Shown here: positions 52,301-59,441 of the stretch, in pieces
Layout of the letters: every line of letters begins with the position of its first letter
Position numbering within the stretch: the stretch's first letter is position 1
Assembly (NCBI RefSeq): GCF_021502655.1
Contig: NZ_JAKFFT010000008.1
Location: 62,001 to 126,000, forward strand
From: Dyadobacter sp. CY347
GTDB taxonomy: Bacteria > Bacteroidota > Bacteroidia > Cytophagales > Spirosomataceae
Reading direction: 5' to 3'
DNA: 64,000 nt
Translations under genes and position numbers: made by a program
The notes under the pieces: model-generated
Databases searched by the model: none
What the model was told of the DNA's origin: nothing
The model's input: only the letters and a program-made list of their open reading frames with translations

Positions 52301-55300
52301 AGTAAAAAAAACTCCGAATCTCTTTTCCGAGGTGTCTCCATTTTGGACGGAGGTGTTGAGTGGCACGCCTGCTCTTAAAAGTAACTCCCTTTCCGACGAA
52401 TCTCCACGTTGAACGGGCGTGTCAAACAGAACCGCTGCTGTCGTATCACGACGCGGCAGAGTAGAGAGGATGTCTGGAATGACGAGTGTGCTTTTTTGAC
52501 CTTTTGCAAAAAATAAAATCTCCGAGCCTCCTAAAAAAAATATGGGTAAAGCGCTCTTATCAAGATCATGTCTTACGGTTGATATATAATTTGAATTTTC
52601 AACCTCTTTTAAAATAGTGAATTGTGTAGGGCCGAGGTTAGAATATTTAGGTGAAAAAAAGCTGTGTGTGGAATACAAGGTTAATCCCAAGCGATCTTCA
52701 AAATCTAATTTATTATTCCTGTTGTTATGACTACAAAAATAATCAGGATTCAAATTGTTAATCAGGCGATCTGTATTGCAAGAAGTAAAGTAAAAAGAAT
52801 TTGGGGATGTCGATTTTGTTAATATGTATTCACTCGCATATTCTCCTGAAACTCCGCCGCCGTTCTTCAGGTAAGTGCCAATTCTTAATTCCTCTTGTTT
52901 AAAGCTACTCGAGAGCGAATATCTGTCAATAGGCAAAAGTGCTCCGCCGCTGATTTTCATCACCTGTTTCGACATCTTCTTCCCACTCCAACCTCCATTT
53001 CGGTACTCCGTCCAGGCCAGTTTCATATCGTAATACTTTACCGGTTCAGCAGAACTCAAAGACAAGTTTGCTTCACTTACGTTTTCTTGATCCTTGTTTG
53101 ACAAACTCCCAGTAATTGATGAATTGGCTGAACTTTGCTCCTGCTTCTCAGTAAATTGTCCCCAAAAGAGTATGAGCCGACCATTCCATACAACTGGGAG
53201 CAGGTGGTCGCCCTCAACATCCACTTCTATCTTCTCCCATGCGCTCCACATATCCTTATGCTGGTATCGATAGTAATACTGGTGTGGAATGCTTGCTGTA
53301 CGCCCAATAACATGCAACTTTCCGCTGTCTTTATCATCAAAAAGCCCCATGATTTCCAGCTTGGAAACCGTGTCCAGCTTTCGAAGGTAAGTTATCAGTG
53401 CCTCTGTGGCGGTTTCATCGGTTACCTCGTTTTGCTTAAGCTCCGATTCCAAGTCATCGAAAAACGGGCTTTTGTCATCCCGGAGTTCAGGTTCGACCCA
53501 GTTTTCGGGGTACAGGAAAATTTTACGGTTGGCTTCCCAAATCCTATACATTTTTCGCCAGGAGTTCCACTGCTTAGCGAAGTCATCGTCCACTGTCACA
53601 CCTGGTTCCAGACCCATCAGGCACCTGTTGATAAAAAGCTGGACACTGCTGATGGCCTGTTTGATGCGTGATGTTTCCATACAGGCATCCATCTCGGTGT
53701 CGATCAGCAAATACTTGTAAATGTCGTTTTTTAATTGCCAACCATTATTAGGACTTGCAATCAACCAAGCTGTTAAGGCATCACGTCGCTTTTCGCGCAA
53801 TGTGTCACTTACCAATGCTATTTCCTCTAGCCAGGCATCAGGAGGGTATTTTGACTTTAAAAAGTTGAATACAACTGTTCCCGGGCTACCCTCGGCTGGA
53901 TCCAGGCCTATACCCAACAGGGCTTTAAGTTGCGTTTCTGAGGCTGCCAGTTTATCCAGTTGAGCGCAGGTATTGATCAGCAAAACCAAAGTTTCTTGTT
54001 TAGGGTAAGCGGCTGGAAACTTCAGATTGATCAGCACCTTAACGTCGATCTGGTCAGATTCACTACATAGAATTTTAAGATTGTTCTCTGATATTCCGTA
54101 CAATCCAACCAACAAATCGTAGAACTTCGGTTTTGAGATATTTGAATCAAACAATAAATCGAAAATCGTAGTCCAATTGTCCTTATCCTCAGGAGTTTTG
54201 AACTGATTAAGTTTGGATAGATAGAAAAGTAAATGAAAGATTTCGTAGAGAAGAGTATTTGTCGCTTGAATTGAATTACTAAAAAGAAATTCGATTCCCA
54301 ATTCGCTCCGTTTCGTAAAAAGCCAATTGACTACAACGGGATTAAACCCTAGTCTTCCCAAAATCGACGGGAGGAAATCTTCGTTTTCAACGGGATAGCT
54401 TCGGAATTCTTTCACAATTTTTGTCAGGAGTTTGATCCGCTGCAAAACCACATCCCAATTTTGGTCTTCAATAATGCTGTTCAAAAACTTTTCGGCCAGT
54501 TTCATTACAAGAATCCTATCGTGTGTTCCTTTGGGAAGAGTAGCATTTGAAAACCATATTCCTTTTTTTGGCAAATCCTTCCTAAACTTTTTAAAGGCCT
54601 TTTTTATCTGTTCCTTTTTCTTTTCAATTATTACTTCTGGAACTGGCATTTCAGCATCCGTTAAAGACTCCAATTGAATCTTAAGTTTGCTCAATTTAGA
54701 GACTGTGCTTTCCAAATATGCTACCAACGTCACAGATATTTCAGAGGATAATATTTCACTATCCTTTTTCTTTAATTGGTCGGCCAATTCTGTTGGTTTT
54801 ATCTGCAAGGTTGCGAGTTTTGCCGCGGTTTCAATTACCTTTACAATCCCGTCAAAATCTAAAAAAAGTTGAAATGGCCCTATCTGCTGTCCGGTTAATT
54901 CCAACAGTTTTTTTAATTGAGAAACATCGAGTCCCAATTTTTTTGCCAGCATGACATACCGAAAGTAAAAACCCAAAATTTCCATCGGCTGACTGGTGCC
55001 TTGCAGAAACCCAAGAATATCCAGTTCAGCGACTGTTGTACCCATGGATCCGGCAATCACAGGTTTTTTGGCTTCCATACTTCCCTCTTTCAAACCTGGC
55101 ATTCCCTTTTGTTCAAATAACTGGTAATACAGCGATTGGTTTTGCTTTTCGCCTTCTTTGGCATAGGTGATATAGTTGAAATTGTCCAAAGGTGCCGTAA
55201 AAGCAAGTGCTTCTGCAAAGTTGAATTTGAGTAAGTTTCCAAGTTGATCCAACTCAAACAAACGTACTAGTACTTCATTGTCAACTGCCGACTTAGCCCA

Positions 55301-57793
55301 CGCCATTAGCGCCCGATCCAGATCAAAGATATTCCGGCCGGTGGCCTTCGAAAGGCGTAAAAACGTAACCGCTTTGCTAAGCCATTCTGCTGAGATACCA
55401 CTTACTTCCAGTGCGTCCAGATTACAGATTTCTTTTTCAGTAGCGGGTAAGGTTATCGTGATAGTCCGGCTGCCTCCATTAGGAGGATTTAGATAGTAAC
55501 TTTGCAAAAGGTTTTGAAGCTCGAAGTACTCCAGGTTCATGAGCCTTAGCACCGACCTAACCTTGTTATCTGCCGGAGGTTGCACACCGGGAGAAGCTAT
55601 GATCGTATCCCAAACGGCATTCGAAATACCAAACCATGCTTTTGCAAGTTTCAACCTCGAAAAATCGTCCGTGGAATTAGCACCGTTGCCAAAAGGAAAA
55701 CCTTTGAGCCTGGATAATGATAGTAGTAAATCGTAACCTTTCCACCCAGCTTTTTCGCTGTAAAGACGGATCTGTTCGAATTCATCGTCGTAGGGAAGCT
55801 GAATGGTGAAATGCATGGCAGGTTCCAGGGCCTTCATCTTTTTATAGGCCTCAGGATCGGAATGCTCCGGCCAGGCTTTCAGCTCATTTGCCTGCCATGT
55901 AGTTTGGCAGGATTTCGATGGATCCGAGCCACTAATGACCTGCTTTTCCAATAGTTCATTTACCAGATCAATATAGGGAAGTGCCGTATTGGTATTTTCG
56001 CAGGTAAGTTTAATGTCACCTAAGTCAGCCCTACGAGTGTCGGTAAGGCTATTATACGCTAGATTTTCTCTTTTTAAAAAGGCCAGCACATCAACAAAAT
56101 AGGCCGCAGGACTATATAAGCTTTGGCAATCTTGGCAACTGCACAAATCACCATCGTCAAACAGATTGCTATACCCAGGCTGTTGGTTCGCAGCATTACC
56201 TGAAGCACTAGCATCAACCGATGCATTGATAACCGCCAGGTTCAGATTGTTTGTAGTTCGGTCGGCGACGAGCATCGCCATAGACCGGTTGTATACCGAT
56301 AATGCTTTCTCGTAAGCTTGCCCAGCTTTCTGTTCACCTCCCAACGCAATGGTAAATTCGGTTTTGAAGGAATTTTTACTTCGGGTATTAACCACCTTTG
56401 CCGCACTATGGAGATTTTTAGCGTGTAGCGCATTGATAGCGGAATAATCATTCCCGACCAGCTTCTGTAGCCGATTGATCGTCTTTAACGAATCCTTTAT
56501 TTTGGTTGGGTCAGCGATACCCCGAAAGTCTGACCGCTCCAGGTCGTTCAAAAAATTGGCTGACGTGAAGCTAAAGTTGGGATTGCGATCAATAAATTTT
56601 ACAAGAACTTCCCTATTCAATGTCGAGCTGGTATCCGCCTCCAATCTCCCACGAAAAAAAGCCGTTGGAAAAGCTTCTTTAAACTGCGTTTCAAGCAGTG
56701 CAGCATAGTTGCGCGTTTTTTCTTCGGGAGTTTCTCCATTTACGTCTAATGGAAAGTCAACTACTCGGCTTTCTTTAATGTCCTCCTCCCAATCAGGGGC
56801 GGACTTATAAGCGAATGTTCTTAAGTCAGATCCATTTTCCTGCTCAGACAGACGTTTGAAGATCAGGTTTGTCATTTCGGTCTGCCCACCCAAAAGTTGA
56901 TTCAACTCAAACAGTTTCCGGGTCTTCTCTGCTAATCTACCGGTTCTGAAACTTGGTTTTCGGGAAAGAATTCGCCAGAAGTTTTCAGGATCGTCTTCAA
57001 TTTTTTGTTCATTCTCAAAAAGTGTTTTGACCAGCTTGGCCTGCTGTCTGGAGTCGAGAGTTAATCCCGCTATCTGCCTGAACTTCACGGCGCGGGCACC
57101 CATGCCATTGACGACCTCTTCATTAGAATTACTGTTGATTTTTTTAACTATCGAAGGAATTTGCTTTCTTAGTGCCAGTGATACAATGTTCCTTACGATG
57201 GCCGCTTCGAGCGTAGTTTTGACCAGCTCTGTCTTAATGGCGAACAAAGCGGTGAGGTCTTTGGGGAAGCCACCCATCATCAAGGCAAAATAGGCCCGAA
57301 CATCCACAGGAGATTTCAGTTCAAAACGATAGGCTGCGGCCAGGCAAAGTATGCTGTTTTCACTTTCCCCGGTTTCACCGGCCAGAAAGGAAAAGTCATT
57401 TTTAGTTTCTGACAAATCAGCGAAAGTGAGGCCGCTATCTTTTACAATGGGTGCAAGCAGAGCAACCAGACGATCAAATTCGTTGATGGCCAAAATAGCC
57501 TTGCCACCGAGGCGATAATCAATAACTGTTTCCTCGATTATATTAAAATAAATAGGACTTTCCTCTGTCGCTTGCCCGCGTTTGGAAATACTTAGCCTGA
57601 CATCGGGGGATTTGTATTCTTTGGCATCAGCCTCTTCAAAGGAAATTTTATATGCCCCGATGCTGTCGGTTACTGCCGATCCCACTCGGACACTTTTCCG
57701 AAGTCCCAGTTCAAAGACTTCCACAAGGGCATCTGAAAGTGGTGTAGAGTCCACATCGTAGATAGTCCCGCTAATGGTGTAGTTTGTTGGCAT
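49388..57793 (-). CDS. Tc toxin subunit A (TcA-like pore-forming translocation subunit)
   Basis: A 2801-residue protein, longer than the usual 2500 or so. Residues 1-100 form a transthyretin/carboxypeptidase-regulatory-like beta domain (YTISGTIYDVDSTPLSDALVEV), not part of classical TcA. The Tc/VRP1 signature SCQDCQSLYSPAAYFVDVL lies near residue 550. Around 1500-1560 the neuraminidase-like region has RLILFWGQF. A long alpha-helical pore and coiled region follows (about 2130-2380), and the conserved C-terminal TcB-binding domain has FELTKHISLALIDPWAL near 2495 and FPGHYFRRIKAVSISIPC near 2530. TcA forms pentamers that bind cells and inject the TcB-TcC cocoon contents. No signal peptide. It is the last gene of the Tc operon. 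Confidence 0.9.
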   Translation of the reverse strand: MPTNYTISGTIYDVDSTPLSDALVEVFELGLRKSVRVGSAVTDSIGAYKISFEEADAKEYKSPDVRLSISKRGQATEESPIYFNIIEETVIDYRLGGKAILAINEFDRLVALLAPIVKDSGLTFADLSETKNDFSFLAGETGESENSILCLAAAYRFELKSPVDVRAYFALMMGGFPKDLTALFAIKTELVKTTLEAAIVRNIVSLALRKQIPSIVKKINSNSNEEVVNGMGARAVKFRQIAGLTLDSRQQAKLVKTLFENEQKIEDDPENFWRILSRKPSFRTGRLAEKTRKLFELNQLLGGQTEMTNLIFKRLSEQENGSDLRTFAYKSAPDWEEDIKESRVVDFPLDVNGETPEEKTRNYAALLETQFKEAFPTAFFRGRLEADTSSTLNREVLVKFIDRNPNFSFTSANFLNDLERSDFRGIADPTKIKDSLKTINRLQKLVGNDYSAINALHAKNLHSAAKVVNTRSKNSFKTEFTIALGGEQKAGQAYEKALSVYNRSMAMLVADRTTNNLNLAVINASVDASASGNAANQQPGYSNLFDDGDLCSCQDCQSLYSPAAYFVDVLAFLKRENLAYNSLTDTRRADLGDIKLTCENTNTALPYIDLVNELLEKQVISGSDPSKSCQTTWQANELKAWPEHSDPEAYKKMKALEPAMHFTIQLPYDDEFEQIRLYSEKAGWKGYDLLLSLSRLKGFPFGNGANSTDDFSRLKLAKAWFGISNAVWDTIIASPGVQPPADNKVRSVLRLMNLEYFELQNLLQSYYLNPPNGGSRTITITLPATEKEICNLDALEVSGISAEWLSKAVTFLRLSKATGRNIFDLDRALMAWAKSAVDNEVLVRLFELDQLGNLLKFNFAEALAFTAPLDNFNYITYAKEGEKQNQSLYYQLFEQKGMPGLKEGSMEAKKPVIAGSMGTTVAELDILGFLQGTSQPMEILGFYFRYVMLAKKLGLDVSQLKKLLELTGQQIGPFQLFLDFDGIVKVIETAAKLATLQIKPTELADQLKKKDSEILSSEISVTLVAYLESTVSKLSKLKIQLESLTDAEMPVPEVIIEKKKEQIKKAFKKFRKDLPKKGIWFSNATLPKGTHDRILVMKLAEKFLNSIIEDQNWDVVLQRIKLLTKIVKEFRSYPVENEDFLPSILGRLGFNPVVVNWLFTKRSELGIEFLFSNSIQATNTLLYEIFHLLFYLSKLNQFKTPEDKDNWTTIFDLLFDSNISKPKFYDLLVGLYGISENNLKILCSESDQIDVKVLINLKFPAAYPKQETLVLLINTCAQLDKLAASETQLKALLGIGLDPAEGSPGTVVFNFLKSKYPPDAWLEEIALVSDTLREKRRDALTAWLIASPNNGWQLKNDIYKYLLIDTEMDACMETSRIKQAISSVQLFINRCLMGLEPGVTVDDDFAKQWNSWRKMYRIWEANRKIFLYPENWVEPELRDDKSPFFDDLESELKQNEVTDETATEALITYLRKLDTVSKLEIMGLFDDKDSGKLHVIGRTASIPHQYYYRYQHKDMWSAWEKIEVDVEGDHLLPVVWNGRLILFWGQFTEKQEQSSANSSITGSLSNKDQENVSEANLSLSSAEPVKYYDMKLAWTEYRNGGWSGKKMSKQVMKISGGALLPIDRYSLSSSFKQEELRIGTYLKNGGGVSGEYASEYILTKSTSPNSFYFTSCNTDRLINNLNPDYFCSHNNRNNKLDFEDRLGLTLYSTHSFFSPKYSNLGPTQFTILKEVENSNYISTVRHDLDKSALPIFFLGGSEILFFAKGQKSTLVIPDILSTLPRRDTTAAVLFDTPVQRGDSSERELLLRAGVPLNTSVQNGDTSEKRFGVFFTTTKYKFSNHFHSSVCSFIKTINTKGVDSLYQPQKENVSSEDIFKDKYKPSLSVLKPYPKIGELEFDARGSYSLYNWEVFYHIPITIASQLMVNQKFDQARKWLHFIFDPTQAGNVSDGLKRFWIMRPFRDWADSPLSLTDLLQDEAQAANLSAQLDYWEEHPFNPHAVARLRISAYMRKTVLLYLDNLIKWGDQLFARDTIESINEATLLYVLAEEILGDRPQVIPSPVKTPSRTFNDIAESLNDFSNADIEVLIPYGSGGTENQVPVPVPYFCLPSNKEILKYWDTVGDRLFKIRNCMNIAGTVRSLALFEPPIDPAMLVRAAEAGISLSQMLDESVSLPYYRFQIVLQKANEFCNDVKNLGSMMLAAIEKKDAEGLSLLRSTHELSMLDAVKLIKERQRDEAKENLNGLERSRVVVEERYSYYSSREFMSIWEALYFQSSYLGLGFQAASAEAKALAATINIIPDIKMGSGFTIGITSGGSNLGAGADAAADTLSAISFLNNAAGLISNTLAGYKRRKEDWDFQARTAELELRQIEKQVIAAEIRVAIAEQDLENHNLQREQSREVDAYMRSKFSNTELYKWIIKELTSLYNQCYQLAYKMARRAEMCMRHELGVQNTEYIRFGYWDNLKQGLLSGERLQFDLRRLEDAYMNENVREFELTKHISLALIDPWALQQLKVEGKCDFKLNETLFDLDFPGHYFRRIKAVSISIPCIAGPYTSVNATLRLLSNTVRINPSITGGAYEKVGSNDNRFNTNNISCKAIATSNAQNDSGMFELNFRDERYLPFEYAGAESDWQLELSGKSKDGNKVIDFSSFDFQTISDVIIHLRYTSRDGGDILKDQVYKHLNSRLFTTQQEPLQLFDKVISLKNDFPNAWFELQSSAKTSFMLGAKDFPFISRKKSIKVTKTIEAYSTTNVTEPLDATEGFSIEMNSLDFPAKDGTKISVNNSNEANVSYDDLILKFSYKVS
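52300..52440 (-). repeat. Imperfect tandem repeat inside the TcA gene
   Basis: Two related segments code for TPVQRGDSSER and TSVQNGDTSEKR, about 20 residues apart, in the middle of TcA. The DNA copies are similar, so it looks like a recent internal duplication in a surface-exposed region. Confidence 0.5.
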
Positions 57794-57813
57794 GAGATGG
57801 TAAGGTTTTTAGT

Positions 57814-58320
57814 TTAATTATAACTTTTCAGTATGACGTGTAGCGACAGAGTCAAAAACACCAATGCGTAACCACACGCCAACCAAACTAAGCGCTGGGC
57901 AAAAGGAGGTAACCCTTCCTCTTCATCTTTTCCGTACAACAGAGCCCAAATTCCCTTGCGGTGAGTATTTGAATCGCTCTGCCTACCAATTACCTCACCT
58001 AATCCGGCAATTTTGTCGCTCAAACGGTTTGTTTTTTTCCAACCACTACGAACATGTTTGCCATACTCACTAACCATGAGGCAGGTATAAATGCTCAATA
58101 GGAAGCCCACCAGTAGCATGACAAACACCAGGGTGTTTTCTCGGCCCTCTCCCTTATCTGTGTAATAGCTGACAATAAATGCCAGCAACCCGCTCATTAA
58201 ACCGTACAACCACGATGCAATCGTCCATAACTTATCTTTGATTTTTTCAGTGTCTTCATTGAAATGCTTCCAGAGTTCGACGTAGTCTTTGTCTGAGAGG
58301 GTATATTTATTTTCGGGCAT
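57814..58320 (-). CDS. Small membrane protein of the Tc locus (about 3 TM)
   Basis: A 168-residue protein with hydrophobic helices near 43-63 (IASWLYGLMSGLLAFIVSYY), 78-98 (LVFVMLLVGFLLSIYTCLMV) and 145-165 (LVWLACGYALVFLTLSL). An amphipathic helix WKHFNEDTEKIKDKLW comes first, and a basic loop lies between the second and third spans. No family is recognised with confidence. It starts 32 bases after the previous gene and ends 20 bases before TcA, so it is in the toxin operon. Release of the toxin or a bacterial partner role are possible but unproven. Confidence 0.6.
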   Translation of the reverse strand: MPENKYTLSDKDYVELWKHFNEDTEKIKDKLWTIASWLYGLMSGLLAFIVSYYTDKGEGRENTLVFVMLLVGFLLSIYTCLMVSEYGKHVRSGWKKTNRLSDKIAGLGEVIGRQSDSNTHRKGIWALLYGKDEEEGLPPFAQRLVWLACGYALVFLTLSLHVILKSYN

Positions 58321-58336
58321 TTTTTATCATATTAAC

Positions 58337-58404
58337 GGTGAAGATTTCATTTTCACCACTTTTTCTGTGGTGAAAATGAAATCTTCACCACTTTTTCTGT
58401 GGTG
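58337..58404. repeat. Perfect 23-base inverted repeat plus 19-base direct repeat across a stop codon
   Basis: Arms 58337-58359 and 58367-58389 are perfect reverse complements with a 7-base loop. The 19-base unit CACCACTTTTTCTGTGGTG, itself an inverted repeat, occurs at 58354-58372 and 58386-58404. The structure covers the last codons and stop of the 174-residue gene and the spacer to the next gene. Confidence 0.75.
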
Positions 58405-58877
58405 TGAATCTCATCTATTTTCTCATATTTGAATGTAATCCGGACTACAATGAACTCCATATTTTCCGGAACAGCTGTGAAATAATTGAAAGTTTGAGAT
58501 ATGCCGGGGCGAACGAAATAGTATCCAAATTTTTCAGGTACTATATTTACTGACGGAAGAATTTTTATTGGAAATTTCACACGGCCGGCATGGGGGCTGG
58601 ATATATTCAAATCCGCATCCTTTTCCAAGCCAAGAATCCTGACCCTTATCTCTCTAAAACGATGTTCTATAAGCCCCTTGTTATTTATCCGGATTGAAAA
58701 TACAGTCATGAAATTTAAATTTTGAGGACCGTAAACCATGGCATCAAAATCAAATTCAATTCTGGGACTTGTCGGTTTTTCCCTTAAAAATCGATAGTAA
58801 GTCCAGGCAGCACCAATTATGATTGCTGCGAATTGAAGGATGCTTAGCAGGAGTTCTATTTGGTCTTCGGTTGTCAT
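58353..58877 (-). CDS. Single-TM protein of the Tc locus
   Basis: The frame opens at a GTG (58883), but ATG 58877 (MTTEDQIELL) is the start conserved in a decayed copy at 59260, so I use it (174 residues). One N-terminal membrane helix (ILQFAAIIIGAAWTYYRFL) is followed by a strand-rich domain with REIRVRILGLEKDADLNIS and FEYKFYYFVRP-like features. The last 15 or so codons lie in a repeat that has shifted frame relative to its copy, so the C-terminus may have been altered recently. Function unknown; it is co-oriented with the toxin genes. Confidence 0.6.
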   Translation of the reverse strand: MTTEDQIELLLSILQFAAIIIGAAWTYYRFLREKPTSPRIEFDFDAMVYGPQNLNFMTVFSIRINNKGLIEHRFREIRVRILGLEKDADLNISSPHAGRVKFPIKILPSVNIVPEKFGYYFVRPGISQTFNYFTAVPENMEFIVVRITFKYEKIDEIHTTEKVVKISFSPQKKW

Positions 58878-58913
58878 TGGCACAAAAGGATGTGTTTTTA
58901 AGGTTACTTCTCA

Positions 58914-58965
58914 TACCGTTACAGACGGTAAATTATCTGAAATCGTAGTTTTGAAAACTACGATT
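58914..58965. promoter_or_regulatory. Two inverted repeats upstream of the single-TM gene
   Basis: TACCGT-TACAG-ACGGTA (58914-58930) and AATCGTAGTTTT-G-AAAACTACGATT (58941-58965) are both perfect. The same region is partly conserved upstream of the decayed copy (to about 59353). They may be operators or attenuator hairpins. Confidence 0.5.
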
Positions 58966-59127
58966 AACTGTGTATGCAGCTTTGATTTCTTGTAGACTAG
59001 GGTTCATTGGTTTTATTTTTATATGTTCGTATTCTATCTATTTCAGGAGAATTAATGACCGGACCTAATATGTGTATTTTCAACTAAGCTTTACCCGTCG
59101 TAAATGCCGATGTGGTAACCGGAACTA

Positions 59128-59353
59128 TGCAATCAAATTCAATTGCAGGATCTGTCTTTTTATCTCAAAAAAACCAATAGTACGTCCACGCAGGACGATT
59201 GAGGTTCTCTGGAAGCCGAAAGACGCTTAGCGTGAGTTCCATTTGGTTCTTGGTTATCATTGGGTATAAAAGGAATGTTTTATAAGGTTACTTTTCATAC
59301 CGTCATAACCGATAAATTATCCAAAATCCTAATTTTGGCAACTACGATCAAAG
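59128..59353 (-). pseudogene. Decayed duplicate of the single-TM gene and its upstream region
   Basis: The region aligns base for base, with scattered changes, to 58744-58967. An ATG at 59260 opens a 31-codon frame, MITKNQMELTLSVF to WTYYWFF, matching the intact gene's start and its AAWTYYRFL motif, then stops at 59165. Similarity fades near 59128, so the 3' part is gone. It shows that the locus once had two copies. Confidence 0.7.
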
Positions 59354-59441
59354 GGACTTTATTCAACATCTTATAAACCTCGCTGCGTTGAATCTTTAAT
59401 AGACCTCTAAACCATTTGGAGGTTGTTGAGTTGTTTAGTGG

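Noticed and set aside
58337..58404. Insertion-sequence ends or a MITE
   Set aside because: The inverted repeat encloses only 7 bases, and no target duplication or transposase gene is nearby.
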